Shown here in pieces: positions 1 to 10,519 of a stretch of 64,000 nucleotides of DNA. Below the pieces are notes generated by a model, which was given only the letters and a program-made list of their open reading frames with translations, was not told the DNA's origin and did not search any database. Made by a program: the position numbers and the translations under genes. This stretch comes from Methylocystis sp. GTDB taxonomy: Bacteria; Pseudomonadota; Alphaproteobacteria; Rhizobiales; Beijerinckiaceae. Position 1 is the stretch's first letter, and the number at the start of each line of letters is the position of its first letter. The DNA is taken from positions 1 to 64,000 of the forward strand of contig PERY01000016.1 in the NCBI GenBank assembly GCA_002929055.1, read 5' to 3'.

Positions 1-239
1 CTGACATAGCGCGGCGCCTTCACGCTGAAGATGAAGCCGTCCGGCGTCTCTTCGCGCCAGCGCGCGAAATTCTCGCGCGACTGCGTGCGGTAGAAGGTGG
101 CGTTGATCTCGATGGAGGAGAGCAGGCGGCTCGCATATTCGAGCTCGCGCTTGTAGGGCAGGTCTTCGGGGTAGAACACCCGGCGCCAGGGCGCATAGTT
201 CCAGCCGCCGACGCCGACATGGATACGCCCCGCCGTCAT
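1..239 (-). CDS. DUF72 (YecE-like) family protein, N-terminal part, truncated by window edge
   Basis: Minus-strand translation from ATG at 239: MTAGRIHVGVGGWNYAPWRRVFYPEDLPYKRELEYASRLLSSIEINATFYRTQSRENFARWREETPDGFIFSVKAPRYV; typical DUF72 N-terminus. Missed by the ORF track because it runs off the edge. Confidence 0.85.
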   Translation of the reverse strand, partial: MTAGRIHVGVGGWNYAPWRRVFYPEDLPYKRELEYASRLLSSIEINATFYRTQSRENFARWREETPDGFIFSVKAPRYV

Positions 240-386
240 CGGCGCTTCTCCTCTTTGCGGAATGGGTGGAGTTAGCGCGCGAGCCGGCAGCGGCGAGCGA
301 GGGGTTGCGCGCACGCCCAATCGCGCCATTTTGGCCAGAGCGGATGATCGATTGTTTGGATGCTAATGCGCAAGGAAGGAAGCATT

Positions 387-1730
387 ATGGCCGTGACGCC
401 ACGTGCGCTTTTATTCACTCTTGCGACGCTCGCGCTGGCCGCCTGCGATCGCGGCCCGGCGCTTCCCGAAAGCGCGGGCTATGGGCCAAACCCGGTGCTT
501 CCCGATCCCGCCGTCACGCCAAGCTGGGCGCCGAATGTGAATGTCGCGACTGCGGTCGGCTGGCCCGCAGGCGAAAAGCCGACGGCTGCGACGGGTCTGG
601 GGGTCAAGGCGTTCGCGAGCGGGCTCGAGCATCCACGCTGGCTCTATGAACTGCCGAACGGCGACATTCTTGCAGCGGAGAGCGATGCGCCGCCCAAGCC
701 GGAAGAGATCGGGGCAGGGGGCCTGCGTGGCTTCGTGGAAGGCATGGTGTTGCGCACGGCCGGTTCGCACGGACAGAGCGCCAATCGCATTTCGCTCCTG
801 CGCGATGCAGACGGCGACGGCGTGGCGGAAACGCGCACCGTTTTCATCGACAAGCTCAACTCGCCCTTTGGCATGGCGCTTGTCGGCGACTGGCTTTACA
901 TCGCCAACGCCGACGCGCTGGTGCGTGCGCCTTACAATGAGGGCGACGCGAAAATCGACGCGGCGCCCGAGAAGGTCGTGGACCTTCCGGCCGGCCGCAA
1001 CCATCACTGGACCAAGAGCCTGATCGCAAGCAAGGACGGTTCGCGGCTTTATGTCGGCGTCGGTTCGAACTCCAATGTCGGCGAAAACGGACTTGGCGAG
1101 GAGACGGATCGCGCTGCGATACTTGAAATCGATCCCGCCACGGGCGCGAAGCGCGTCTTCGCCTCCGGCCTGCGCAACCCCGTGGGAATGGGCTGGAATC
1201 CCCAGACCGGCGCGCTGTGGGTCTCGGTCAATGAGCGCGACGAGATCGGCGACAATCTCGTGCCGGACTACATGACGTCGGTGAAGGAGGGCGGTTTCTA
1301 CGGCTGGCCGTTCAGCTATTGGGGTCAGATCGTCGATCCGCGCGTCGCGCCGCAAAACCTCGAGCTGGTGAAGGCCGCGATCCGGCCCGATTACGGCCTT
1401 GGCGCACACACGGCCTCTCTTGGCTTTACGTTCGTTCAGGAAACGAAGCTGGACCGGTTCCAGAACGGAGCCATCATTTCGCAACATGGCTCATGGAACC
1501 GCACGCCGCGCGTCGGCTATCGCGTGATCTATGTGAAGTTCGAGAATGGCGTCCCGGTGGGCGCGCCGCAGGAAGTGCTCACCGGTTTTCTCAACGGCAG
1601 GGGCGAGGCGCGCGGACGGCCCGTGGGGGTGATCGTGGACCGGCGCGGCGGGCTGCTCGTCGCGGATGACGTCGGCGGCGTGGTGTGGCGAGTCAGCGAG
1701 ATCGCCGAAAGCCGCGCCCAGCTGAAGTAG
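387..1730 (+). CDS. PQQ-dependent sugar (sorbosone) dehydrogenase family lipoprotein
   Basis: ATG at 387 preceded by GGAAGGA; lipobox LAAC; six-bladed glucose/sorbosone dehydrogenase-like motifs ([42 protein letters not shown]). Confidence 0.85.
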   Translation: MAVTPRALLFTLATLALAACDRGPALPESAGYGPNPVLPDPAVTPSWAPNVNVATAVGWPAGEKPTAATGLGVKAFASGLEHPRWLYELPNGDILAAESDAPPKPEEIGAGGLRGFVEGMVLRTAGSHGQSANRISLLRDADGDGVAETRTVFIDKLNSPFGMALVGDWLYIANADALVRAPYNEGDAKIDAAPEKVVDLPAGRNHHWTKSLIASKDGSRLYVGVGSNSNVGENGLGEETDRAAILEIDPATGAKRVFASGLRNPVGMGWNPQTGALWVSVNERDEIGDNLVPDYMTSVKEGGFYGWPFSYWGQIVDPRVAPQNLELVKAAIRPDYGLGAHTASLGFTFVQETKLDRFQNGAIISQHGSWNRTPRVGYRVIYVKFENGVPVGAPQEVLTGFLNGRGEARGRPVGVIVDRRGGLLVADDVGGVVWRVSEIAESRAQLK

Positions 1731-1819
1731 GGCCGTTCCCCGGGCGCCTGCAGGCGTCTGCAAAAGCGTCGCCCAGCTTATGCTATTATCCCCGCGACTC
1801 AGCGGGGAGACACGTTTCC

Positions 1820-2224
1820 GTGCCAGACTTCTTCTTCGGCCTATTCGCCTTCGCCGTCTATTTCGCCGGCGCTATCGGTTTCTGCGCCGTCTTCTGCCTT
1901 CTCTACACGCGCGTGACGCGGCACGATGAGTTCCGCCTGATCACGGAAGAGCAGAACGCCTCGGCGGCCATCGCCTTTGGCGGCAGCCTGCTCGGCTTCG
2001 CAATCGCGCTCGCAGGAGCGGTCCACCATACCGGCTCCGTCCCGGAATTCGTGATGTGGGGCGCGGTCGCGCTCGTGACGCAGATCATCGCTTATGGCCT
2101 CGCGCGGCTTGCCCATCCCGGCCTTTCCGCCGCGATCGAGGAGAATGCGCTCGGCGCGGCGATCTGGGTCGCGGCGGTGTCCGTTTCGGCGGGACTGCTG
2201 AGCGCCGCCTGCATGAGTCCGTGA
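1820..2224 (+). CDS. DUF350 (YjfL-like) membrane protein
   Basis: GTG start in frame of ORF 1685-2224; four hydrophobic segments and DUF350-like FGGSLLGFAIALAGA motif; adjacent to YgiC homologue. Confidence 0.75.
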   Translation: MPDFFFGLFAFAVYFAGAIGFCAVFCLLYTRVTRHDEFRLITEEQNASAAIAFGGSLLGFAIALAGAVHHTGSVPEFVMWGAVALVTQIIAYGLARLAHPGLSAAIEENALGAAIWVAAVSVSAGLLSAACMSP

Positions 2225-2228
2225 CGCC

Positions 2229-2609
2229 ATGACGGAAGAGAAGCCCAAAAGTCCCGAGAAGAAATTCGGCAAGCGCAGCCCGCCTCCTGTCGTCACTCAC
2301 AAGCCCAAAAGGCCAGGCGCGCCGCCGGTTGGCGGGCAGAAGCGCTCGCTCGCCATCTCTCTCGCCGTGATGGGCTCTCTCGCGCTTCTTGGCTATGAAG
2401 CCATCGACTGGCTGGACAAGAAGCTCAACTGCGAACCCGATCCCGCCAACCCGGAAGAGTTGATCTGCAAGCATCGCGGCAGCGGCGGGTCGTCTTATCA
2501 CCGTTCACGCAGCAGTTGGTACGGGGGCGGCGGCTCCGGTTCGAGTCATGGCTCGTATTTTGGCGGCTTTGGGCATTCGGGCGGCGGTTACCACTTTGGC
2601 GGCGGGTGA
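2229..2609 (+). CDS. YgiB/DUF1190-like small protein with one TM segment and Gly/Ser/His/Tyr-rich tail
   Basis: ORF between DUF350 and YgiC homologues; tail GGGGSGSSHGSYFGGFGHSGGGYHFGGG. Confidence 0.55.
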   Translation: MTEEKPKSPEKKFGKRSPPPVVTHKPKRPGAPPVGGQKRSLAISLAVMGSLALLGYEAIDWLDKKLNCEPDPANPEELICKHRGSGGSSYHRSRSSWYGGGGSGSSHGSYFGGFGHSGGGYHFGGG

Positions 2610-3772
2610 TGAAGCGGGAAAGCTCCACGCCGCGGCCAAACGTAGAGAAGCATTTCGACGAGATCGGATTCACCTACGCTCATATCGACGGCGTAGCCTA
2701 TTGGGACGAGAGCGCGCGCTATGTCTTCACTATTCGTGAGATCGAAGAGGACATTGAAGCCGCGGCGAGCGAAATCGACGCCATGTGCCTCGAAATCGTC
2801 AGCCGCATCGTCGCAAGCGAGGAGATGCTGGATCGCCTCCGCGTCCCCCAACACGGCCGGAATCTCATCGTCGAAAGCTGGAAGAAGCGTGACCCCTCGC
2901 TCTACGGGCGTTTCGATTTCGCCTATGACGGCGAGGGGCCGGCGAAGCTTCTCGAATACAACGCCGATACGCCGACGAGCCTTTACGAGTCCGCTGTGGT
3001 GCAATGGCACTGGCTGGAGCATCAAATCGAAAGCGGCGGTCTGCCGCATCACGCCGACCAGTTCAATTCGCTGCACGACAGGCTGATCGCCCGGTTTGCG
3101 GAGATCGCCCCCGAGAGTTTCGTTCACTTCGCTGCAATGAGTCAAAGCGCAGAAGATTTCGGCACAGCCGCCTACCTTGCCGATTGCGCGGTGCAGGCCA
3201 AATGTGCGGCGGCGATTCTCGACGTGAATGACATCGGGCTCAACGGCGCGCAGTTCTGCGACCGGAATGGGCGCAACATCGAGACGCTATTCAAGCTCTA
3301 TCCCTGGGAGTGGATGTTCGCCGACGCGTTCTCCCACTCCCCTGCGATGCGCGTCACGCGCTTCCTGGAGCCGGCGTGGAAGGCCGTGCTCTCGAACAAG
3401 GGCATGCTGGCGCTACTTTGGGAGATGGCTCCGGGCCATCCTAACCTGCTCGAATGCTATTTCGCCGACGACCCGCGCGCCGCCTCTTTGGGAGAGAGCT
3501 ACGCCAAGAAGCCGCTCTACTCACGCGAGGGCGCAAATGTCCTTTTGGTGAAGGACGGGCGCGCCGTCGCCAGCGCGCCCGGAGAATACGGGGTCGAGGG
3601 GTATGTGCGGCAGGCGCTGCACCTGCTGCCGCGCTTCGATCGGCGCTACCCTGTTCTCGGCGCCTGGATTGTCGGCGGCGTCCCGGCGGGGCTGGGCATA
3701 AGGGAGGATGCGTCGCCGCTGACCTCCAACAGCTCGCGTTTCGTCCCGCATTGCATCGTGGATCAAGTCTAG
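2609..3772 (+). CDS. Glutathionylspermidine synthase-like ATP-grasp protein (YgiC/YjfC family)
   Basis: TGATG overlap with upstream ORF; motifs GRFDFAYDGEGPAKLLEYNADTPTSLYESAVVQWHW, LLEMAPGHPNLLECYF, SREGANVLL, GAWIVGGVPAGLGIREDASPLTSNSSRFVPH. Confidence 0.9.
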   Translation: MKRESSTPRPNVEKHFDEIGFTYAHIDGVAYWDESARYVFTIREIEEDIEAAASEIDAMCLEIVSRIVASEEMLDRLRVPQHGRNLIVESWKKRDPSLYGRFDFAYDGEGPAKLLEYNADTPTSLYESAVVQWHWLEHQIESGGLPHHADQFNSLHDRLIARFAEIAPESFVHFAAMSQSAEDFGTAAYLADCAVQAKCAAAILDVNDIGLNGAQFCDRNGRNIETLFKLYPWEWMFADAFSHSPAMRVTRFLEPAWKAVLSNKGMLALLWEMAPGHPNLLECYFADDPRAASLGESYAKKPLYSREGANVLLVKDGRAVASAPGEYGVEGYVRQALHLLPRFDRRYPVLGAWIVGGVPAGLGIREDASPLTSNSSRFVPHCIVDQV

Positions 3773-4473
3773 AAGCGGACCGAGTGCTGGGTCTTGGGCT
3801 CGGGGTCCACCCATTCCTCGATCTCGGTGAGGAAATTCATGCGGTTCTTCGTCAGGAACTCCGCGAGCCGGCTCTCGATGCGATCACGCAGGGCGAAGTC
3901 CGGCCTGTAGGTGAGGCGCGACCAGGGAAGGACTGGCGGCTCCAGCGTGACGGCGGCAAGAAACTCGTCCGTCTTCGTTTCGTCGTCGCCTGTTCGTCCG
4001 GCATGTGCGAAGGCGACCCAAAGAGGGGAGAAGTCCTTCTCGCCGACCCAGAAACCCCAGCCGTAATCTTCGGGAAGCGGCTCGCCTATTTCCGCCACGC
4101 CGCCTTCGGTCTCCGCGAGATAGCTGATGAAGTCCTCGGTGAAGCGCTTGCCCGGGTGGCCGTGGGGATTCAGTTCGCCGCTCGAGTCGTCGAGATAGCG
4201 GCCAGTAGCCAGCTCGAAGACGCGGCCCGGGTTGTGGTCCTTCGACAGAAGCAACGTCAGCCGCACGTTGGCCACGGATATCAGTATGGCGAGCATGGCC
4301 CACGGAACGAGCAACTCTTCCTCGGGAATGAACTCGTACATTGCGAGAGAGGGGTCGAGCACGACCGCGACCCCCGTGAGCACGGCGAGCGGCATAAGCA
4401 GTATCAGTCCGGATAGCAGGGGCCCTGAGAGCAGCCCGACGAGAACATCCCAGATCAATTGGCCGCGCATCAT
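3769..4473 (-). CDS. Hypothetical protein with N-terminal TM segments
   Basis: Long ORF convergent with the ygiC homologue; hydrophobic N-terminus, soluble C-terminus; no family recognised. Confidence 0.6.
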   Translation of the reverse strand: MMRGQLIWDVLVGLLSGPLLSGLILLMPLAVLTGVAVVLDPSLAMYEFIPEEELLVPWAMLAILISVANVRLTLLLSKDHNPGRVFELATGRYLDDSSGELNPHGHPGKRFTEDFISYLAETEGGVAEIGEPLPEDYGWGFWVGEKDFSPLWVAFAHAGRTGDDETKTDEFLAAVTLEPPVLPWSRLTYRPDFALRDRIESRLAEFLTKNRMNFLTEIEEWVDPEPKTQHSVRF

Positions 4474-4666
4474 CCGAACGCGTCTCCACGGTGAGGTTGC
4501 CCGAACCGAAGACTAAGCAAAATCCCGGCCCGTGAGAAGCCTCGACGCCAGTCCGGCCCTCTCAATCGCTAAATAAGAACCTTTTCCGCAGAAGCTATCG
4601 ACGTCGCCAGCGGCTGGCCGGGCTGGGCCTGTCTGAGCTAGAGTTCTCTTGCTGGTTTATTGGGCG

Positions 4667-5743
4667 ATGACGATGGGCCTTTGGTCTTTCCTGAATCCGA
4701 AACGCAGGCGCGAGGGCGAGGCCGATCCGCTGAACCCGATGGCTGACGCGATCTGCGCCAATTTGCGGATGCTGGGCCTGTTCGTCGATTGCAAGGGCTA
4801 CGGGTCCGGATTTCGGGAAATAAGGGCGTCGACTTCCGCCAGCTTGATCACGACGCCGCACGCCGCAGAGGCCTCAGGCGTTGCGCTTCTGCTCGCCAGC
4901 GGATTCGACCCGCCAGCGCTCGTCTTCGAGCAGATCAATTCAACCGAGCGGGGCCTGGGCCGGCAGATGGTCGGCGCCGTGATCGCGGGTTTGGCTGTGC
5001 GTCCCGGCCTGCTTGGGCGGGTCAAAGTGAACGATCTCTCACCTCTCCAGAGCGACGGGCGGCGCTGGTGGCAGCATATCGCGGATGCTTACCCAGACCT
5101 CGAATGGCGCATCACACATGACCCGGACGACACCCATTGGCCCGCGACGGCCCGGACTGGCGCGGTCGCTGATCCCGGGCTCACCCCCGACTTCATCGAA
5201 AAGAACCAAAAGCTTCAGTCTCTGGCGCGCATTTTCGGCCATGACCCGGATTGCGTGACGCTCAGCCTCGAGAAAAAGACGTTCGATTATCTTGGTCAGC
5301 GTTTCACCTCCGAAGGCGAAGCGACCCCCGACGGGCGCGTGACGATCTATTACGATCCGCAGATGAGCGATGCGCGGCTCGCCTGCTGTCTGGCGCATGA
5401 GCTTCAGCATCTGCGCTATTTCGCCGTGCGCCACGCCTTTCAAGCCGAGCCGCCCGAGGGGCCGCTTCGCAGCCGTTTCGCGCGCTTCACGCCGGAGCTT
5501 CTCGCCGGGCAGGGCGGCGTGTCCAATTATTCGAATGAACATTGGGACGCCTGGAAGGGGGCGGGTTTGCCGCAGCTTTTTTCCGACGAACTCGGGGAGG
5601 GCGGGAGCGAGCCGATCAATGAGACGATCGCCGAGGTCGCCAAAGCGCTCTACAATTGGGGACCGGATGTGCGGATCAATCCGATCTGGCGCGAGCTGCG
5701 GGAAGAGATCGACGCGGCATACAAGACGCTCGCGGGCGAATGA
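4667..5743 (+). CDS. Hypothetical protein with HExxH (HELQH) putative zinc-metallopeptidase motif
   Basis: LACCLAHELQHLRYF contains HExxH; long ORF with consistent coding appearance. Confidence 0.6.
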   Translation: MTMGLWSFLNPKRRREGEADPLNPMADAICANLRMLGLFVDCKGYGSGFREIRASTSASLITTPHAAEASGVALLLASGFDPPALVFEQINSTERGLGRQMVGAVIAGLAVRPGLLGRVKVNDLSPLQSDGRRWWQHIADAYPDLEWRITHDPDDTHWPATARTGAVADPGLTPDFIEKNQKLQSLARIFGHDPDCVTLSLEKKTFDYLGQRFTSEGEATPDGRVTIYYDPQMSDARLACCLAHELQHLRYFAVRHAFQAEPPEGPLRSRFARFTPELLAGQGGVSNYSNEHWDAWKGAGLPQLFSDELGEGGSEPINETIAEVAKALYNWGPDVRINPIWRELREEIDAAYKTLAGE

Positions 5744-6094
5744 TCAAAGCTCGACGCCCATGCGACGCAGCAGCGGCGTCATCAGCAGATAGGCGGCCGC
5801 CGTCGCGGCGATGGAGACGCCGAGGCTCGTCCAGAATCCCAAGCCGTGCCGCAACAGGAAGGGCAGCATCGGGAAGAGTACGAGCGAAGGAATGATCAGC
5901 CAGAATATCTGTCCCGAAAGCGCGCCGATCGATTCGGCTTCAGCGCCTTCCAGCCGCAGCCATATGAAGGCCAGCAGCGATGTGAGGGGCAAAGACGCGA
6001 CAAAGGCCGCAAACCCGGTGGATCGCTTGGCGATTTCCGACACCGCGACGATCACGAGAGCAGAGACGCCGACTTTGACAATGTAATAGAGCAT
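5744..6094 (-). CDS. DUF3147-like small membrane protein
   Basis: Four hydrophobic segments, MLYYIVKVGVSALVIVAVSEIAKRSTGFAAFVASLPLTSLLAFIWL. Confidence 0.65.
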   Translation of the reverse strand: MLYYIVKVGVSALVIVAVSEIAKRSTGFAAFVASLPLTSLLAFIWLRLEGAEAESIGALSGQIFWLIIPSLVLFPMLPFLLRHGLGFWTSLGVSIAATAAAYLLMTPLLRRMGVEL

Positions 6095-6150
6095 TGCGAT
6101 TCCGTTGCGGAGAGGCGAAGGCGCGCAGGCGACCTTCGCCCCTTCCGAAA

Positions 6151-7242
6151 TCAGGCTTTCGCTGCTTCGCTCAGCGTATTCAGAACCGCGAACATGGCTT
6201 CACGGTTGTTCAACTCCTCATAGGAGTATCCGCATTCGCGCATCGCCTTGCGAGTCGCATCCCGCATCCGGCTCAAATTCGTGCGCGACATCGTCGGGAA
6301 CATGTGATGTTCGATCTGGCTGTTGAGCCCGCCGGTCAGCCAATCGCAGAAGCGCGACGTCGTTGTATTGCGGGTCGAGCGCGCCTGACGATCATAGAAG
6401 CCGTTGGCTTCGCTCGCGTCGTAGACTTCCATGCCCGTGTGGTTGAGCACGAAGACGAAGGCGAGGATGAAGCCGCCGAGCAACTGCGCCGACAGGAACC
6501 AGAGCCAGCCGGTCCAGGCCGGTCCCGGCGTCAGGAAGCCGGCGAGCGTCATGCCGACGATCCAGTGGATGACGCAGAGCGCGCCCTCGAGGTTCTTGCC
6601 CTTGCGGAACGCTGTCTCGATGCTCTGCCAGCTCCAGTTGAAGCGGGCCATCGTCAGCAACGGGAAGAACAGCGGCACCTGAAAGCGCGGCATCAAGTGC
6701 GACATCAGCTTATCGAAGGCCGTCTTGCGGGCCGTTGTATTGTAATCGGTCAAGGCCTTGTCCCAGACGATCCACGGCACCGAGTCGATGTCGCCGTCGA
6801 TAGGCGACAGCACGCCTTCCTCGCTCTTGCGGCAGGCGTTGGGGAATGCGTGATGCAATTCATGCTTCTCGACCCACCAGGTCGATCCGAAGCCCTGGAA
6901 GAGCGACACGGCGTTGAGCATGAAGCGCGGCTTTGCGTCGTCGCGCGGCCCCCACTGGTTGTGGGCGACGTCGTGGCCGAGATAGGCGGTGCGCGGATAG
7001 TGGACGCCGAGGATGATCGCTCCGGCCGCAGCGGCGATTCCGCCCTGGGTCAGAAGGGCGAAAGACAGCGTGGGCACACCGACGAGCTCGACGCAGCGAA
7101 GCGCCTGCTCCCAGACGGGGACATTGAAATAGCCCCTTTCGCGCGCTTCTGTTTTCAGCGTCGCCATGCGCTGGGCCAGCGCCCTTGGGTCCGGACCGGG
7201 CAAGTCAAGGCTTCCGGAAGCCGCTTCGATCGTGTCGCTCAA
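6151..7242 (-). CDS. Membrane fatty acid desaturase
   Basis: Histidine boxes HDVAHNQ, HELHHAF, QIEHHMFP; probable TTG start at 7242 with GGGGAA upstream. Confidence 0.85.
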   Translation of the reverse strand: MSDTIEAASGSLDLPGPDPRALAQRMATLKTEARERGYFNVPVWEQALRCVELVGVPTLSFALLTQGGIAAAAGAIILGVHYPRTAYLGHDVAHNQWGPRDDAKPRFMLNAVSLFQGFGSTWWVEKHELHHAFPNACRKSEEGVLSPIDGDIDSVPWIVWDKALTDYNTTARKTAFDKLMSHLMPRFQVPLFFPLLTMARFNWSWQSIETAFRKGKNLEGALCVIHWIVGMTLAGFLTPGPAWTGWLWFLSAQLLGGFILAFVFVLNHTGMEVYDASEANGFYDRQARSTRNTTTSRFCDWLTGGLNSQIEHHMFPTMSRTNLSRMRDATRKAMRECGYSYEELNNREAMFAVLNTLSEAAKA

Positions 7243-7668
7243 TGTTTCCCCGCAGCGCCAAGGCTTGGCTTGTTTTTGTTTGCCGCAGCGACTCAATCGT
7301 CTATAGCCGCGCTCTTGTCAATTCGTTCTTACACGGCAAAATGAACCGGTTTATGTAAGTAAAACGTGGAAGCGGAAAGCGGTGCAGCAGAGCGATATCG
7401 AGGGGTCCGGTTTTCGATGCGCAATTTAGGTGAAAACCCAAAGAAACTGGGCTGCTTTCCTGCCTTTTGCAGCGCAGCGGCGGAGTAGAGCGCGCCCGAT
7501 GGCGCGCGGCTCCCAGATTCACGTAACGGAGCGCGTCCTGCCCCGGGAGGGGCCCCGCTCCCCAAGCTATCGCTCTCCCTCGCCTTTCGCGTCCGCCTGT
7601 GCTAACCGAAGCGCCTCCCCCAGAGGGGACAAGAAAAACCGGGCTGGTAAACGCAAGGGTCGGCGAGA

Positions 7669-8454
7669 ATGTCGGATATTTTCAACGAGGTCGACGAAGA
7701 CGTCCGTCGGGACAAGGCCGCCGAATTCTGGCAGCGTTATCAGACGCCGATCTTCGTCATCGCCTTCCTCATCGTCGCGGCGACGGGGGCGTGGAGCTAT
7801 TATCAGGACAAGCGCCTGAAAGCGGCCGAGTCGGCCAACTCCCAATTCATGGCCGCCGTGGCGCTCGCCGAAGAGGGCAAGAACGCCGAGGCCGCCGCCG
7901 CATTCGACGCCATCGCCAAGGACGCCCCCAAGGGTTACGCCGGCCTCGCGCGCATTCGCGCCGCAGAGGCGCGCCCGGACAAGAAGCAGGCGCTGGCCGA
8001 GCTCAACGCCATCGGCGAGGACGCCAGCGTCGACAAGCTGACGCAGCAAGTCGCCATGCTACGCGCTGCGCTGCTCGTGCTCGAGAGCGGCGACCGCGAG
8101 AAGTTCGAGCGCGCGCTGGGGCCGATGATGACCTCGGATGGCTCCTTCCGCTTCTCCGCCCAGGAATGGAACGGCCTCGACGCGCTGTTCAACGACGATT
8201 TCGACGAGGCCGAGCGCGTTTTCGAGCAGGTGCTCAACAACGGCGACGCGCCACAGTCCATGCGCCAGCGGGCTTCCGCTTATAAGGGCCTGCTGCACGC
8301 GAGGCGCGGACCGAAGCCGGCTCCCGGAGCGGCGGCGGCCGGCGGCGCCGGCAAGGCCGGCGGCAAGATCGAGGTCGTGCCGGTCATCGAACCGGAGTCG
8401 GGCGGCGAAATGCCGGCGGGGTCCGCGCCGTTCGATGCGGCGCCCGCCAAGTAG
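7669..8454 (+). CDS. YfgM-like tetratricopeptide-repeat protein, one N-terminal TM
   Basis: MSDIFNEVDEDVRRDKAAEFWQRYQTPIFVIAFLIVAATGAWSYYQ followed by helical repeats; directly upstream of der. Confidence 0.8.
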   Translation: MSDIFNEVDEDVRRDKAAEFWQRYQTPIFVIAFLIVAATGAWSYYQDKRLKAAESANSQFMAAVALAEEGKNAEAAAAFDAIAKDAPKGYAGLARIRAAEARPDKKQALAELNAIGEDASVDKLTQQVAMLRAALLVLESGDREKFERALGPMMTSDGSFRFSAQEWNGLDALFNDDFDEAERVFEQVLNNGDAPQSMRQRASAYKGLLHARRGPKPAPGAAAAGGAGKAGGKIEVVPVIEPESGGEMPAGSAPFDAAPAK

Positions 8455-8484
8455 CTGGCGCGTCCAGGATAGCCTATTTTGCAG

Positions 8485-8509
8485 AACCCTCTCCCGCCGG
8501 GAGAGGGTT
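8485..8509. repeat. GC-rich hairpin AACCCTCTCCCG-C-CGGGAGAGGGTT
   Basis: Perfect 12-bp inverted repeat between the YfgM-like gene and der. Confidence 0.65.
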
Positions 8510-8553
8510 TCGCGTTACGAGAGGGGCGCGCAAGCGCTTTCCGAAAGTCGCTC

Positions 8554-9957
8554 ATGTCCTTTTCGCTCGCCATCATCGGCCGCCCGAACGTCGGCAAGTC
8601 GACGCTCTTCAACCGGCTGACCGGCAAGAAGCTCGCGCTTGTCGACGATCGCCCCGGCGTCACCCGCGACCGCCGCGAGGGCGAGGCGAAGCTCGCTGAC
8701 CTGCGCTTCACCATCATCGACACGGCCGGTCTGGAGGAGGGGGCGAGCGCAACGCTGGAAGGACGCATGCGCGCGCAGACCGAAAGCGCCATCGCCTCCG
8801 CCGACGCCATTCTCTTCGTCATCGACGCGCGCGTCGGCGTGACGCCGGACGACAAATATTTCGCCGATCTCGTGCGACGCGCCGGCAAGCCCGTGATCCT
8901 CATCGCCAACAAGGCGGAAGGCAAAGCAGGCACGGCGGGCGCCTATGACGCCTTCTCGCTCGGCCTTGGCGACCCCGTGCCGTTTTCCGCCGAGCATGGT
9001 GAAGGCTCGGGCGCGCTCTACGAGGCGCTGCTGGAGGCGCTTCCCGAGCAGACCGCCGAGCCTGTCGAGGAAGAAGAGCAGCAGGAAGACAATCTCTACG
9101 ACGACGAGGAGGACGGCAGCGACCTCGACGTCACCAAGCCGCTTCGCATCACGGTCGTCGGGCGTCCCAACGCTGGCAAGTCGACGCTGATCAACCGCAT
9201 CCTCGGGGAAGAGCGTTTGCTGACGGGGCCGGAAGCCGGCATCACACGCGACTCGATCGGCGTGGACTTCCTGTGGCGCGACCGCAAGATGAAGCTGTTC
9301 GACACGGCGGGTCTGCGCCGGCGCGCCAAGGTCGTCGACAAGCTCGAGAAACTCTCCGCGGCCGACGCGCTGCGCGCCGTTCGCTTCTCGGAAGTCACTG
9401 TGCTTCTGGTCGATTCGACCATTCCGTTCGAGAAGCAGGATCTGACCATCGCCGATCTTTCGGCGCGCGAGGGCCGCGCCTTCGTCATCGGGCTCGGCAA
9501 ATGGGATTTGATCGAAGACAAGAACGCGACACTGATGAGGCTGCGCGAGGAAGCCGAGCGGCTGCTGCCGCAGGTGCGCGGCTGCCCGGTCGTTCCTGTG
9601 TCGGGCGAGACGGGGCAGGGGCTCGAGAAACTCATGGAGGCCATCATCGCCACGCATGTGGTGTGGAACAAGCGCATCGCGACGGCGCGGCTCAACCGCT
9701 GGCTGCTGCAGGCGGTCGAGCAATCGCCGCCGCCCGCCGTTTCCGGGCGCCGCATCAAAATCCGCTACATGACCCAGGCGAAATCCCGCCCGCCCCACTT
9801 CGTGCTGTTCGGCAATCAGCTCGATGAATTGCCAACAAGCTACGAGCGCTTCCTGATCAACGGCATGCGCAAGGCCTTCGATCTTCCAGGCGTTCCGATC
9901 CGTATTTCGAAGAAATCAGGCGACAATCCATTCGCAGGAAGGAAACGGAAAAGCTGA
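8554..9957 (+). CDS. der: Ribosome biogenesis GTPase Der (EngA), tandem GTPase domains
   Basis: Two P-loops GRPNVGKST and [13 protein letters not shown] motifs, C-terminal KH-like domain ([20 protein letters not shown]-like end). Confidence 0.97.
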   Translation: MSFSLAIIGRPNVGKSTLFNRLTGKKLALVDDRPGVTRDRREGEAKLADLRFTIIDTAGLEEGASATLEGRMRAQTESAIASADAILFVIDARVGVTPDDKYFADLVRRAGKPVILIANKAEGKAGTAGAYDAFSLGLGDPVPFSAEHGEGSGALYEALLEALPEQTAEPVEEEEQQEDNLYDDEEDGSDLDVTKPLRITVVGRPNAGKSTLINRILGEERLLTGPEAGITRDSIGVDFLWRDRKMKLFDTAGLRRRAKVVDKLEKLSAADALRAVRFSEVTVLLVDSTIPFEKQDLTIADLSAREGRAFVIGLGKWDLIEDKNATLMRLREEAERLLPQVRGCPVVPVSGETGQGLEKLMEAIIATHVVWNKRIATARLNRWLLQAVEQSPPPAVSGRRIKIRYMTQAKSRPPHFVLFGNQLDELPTSYERFLINGMRKAFDLPGVPIRISKKSGDNPFAGRKRKS

Positions 9958-10207
9958 CGCCAGCCAATCTTCGCTTGTATTCCGTCCATCCACGGCCCAT
10001 GTATTGGTTGTGGGCTTTTGGCAATTAGTTCATGCAGCAAAGCTTTAGCCCACATCTTCAGCGCGTTTGCGCAGCAGGCTGCGGGCGACGTTGTTCATAA
10101 TCCATCAGCCGCTTGTTGCCTCTTTCTCCCGATATGGCGGGAGTGAGCGACCCTCGTCACAACGAAGGATTCTCGCCGCATGCGAAGTCCTGGAAGGACT
10201 CCAAAAA

Positions 10208-10519
10208 ATGGCAAAAGCGGAACTCGGCGAGAAGCGTCGCTGCCTCACTTGCAGCACGGCGTTTTTCGATCTCAAGCGATCGCCGGTCGTCTGTCCCAAA
10301 TGCGCCGCTGTTTTTCAGGTGATCGAGCAGGCGCGCTCTTCAATGAAATATGCGCCGCGCCCGGTCCGTTTCGGCAGATCTGGCCCCGCGGCGCCGACGC
10401 CGATCGTCGAAGAAACGACCTTGCTCGTCGAGGATGACGAGGATGCGGTGGCCGAGACCGAATCCGAGGTTTCCGAGGACGCCGAAGACGAAGTCCCGGA
10501 AGACGAGGCGGCGACTTGA
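10208..10519 (+). CDS. TIGR02300 family protein (Zn-ribbon-like, FYDLN-acid type)
   Basis: MAKAELGEKRRCLTCSTAFFDLKRSPVVCPKCAAVFQ and acidic C-terminal tail. Confidence 0.85.
   Translation: MAKAELGEKRRCLTCSTAFFDLKRSPVVCPKCAAVFQVIEQARSSMKYAPRPVRFGRSGPAAPTPIVEETTLLVEDDEDAVAETESEVSEDAEDEVPEDEAAT

Noticed and set aside
20-220. 66-aa minus-strand ORF given in the track
   Set aside because: Wrong frame; the real gene is the DUF72 protein reading from 239 off the left edge.
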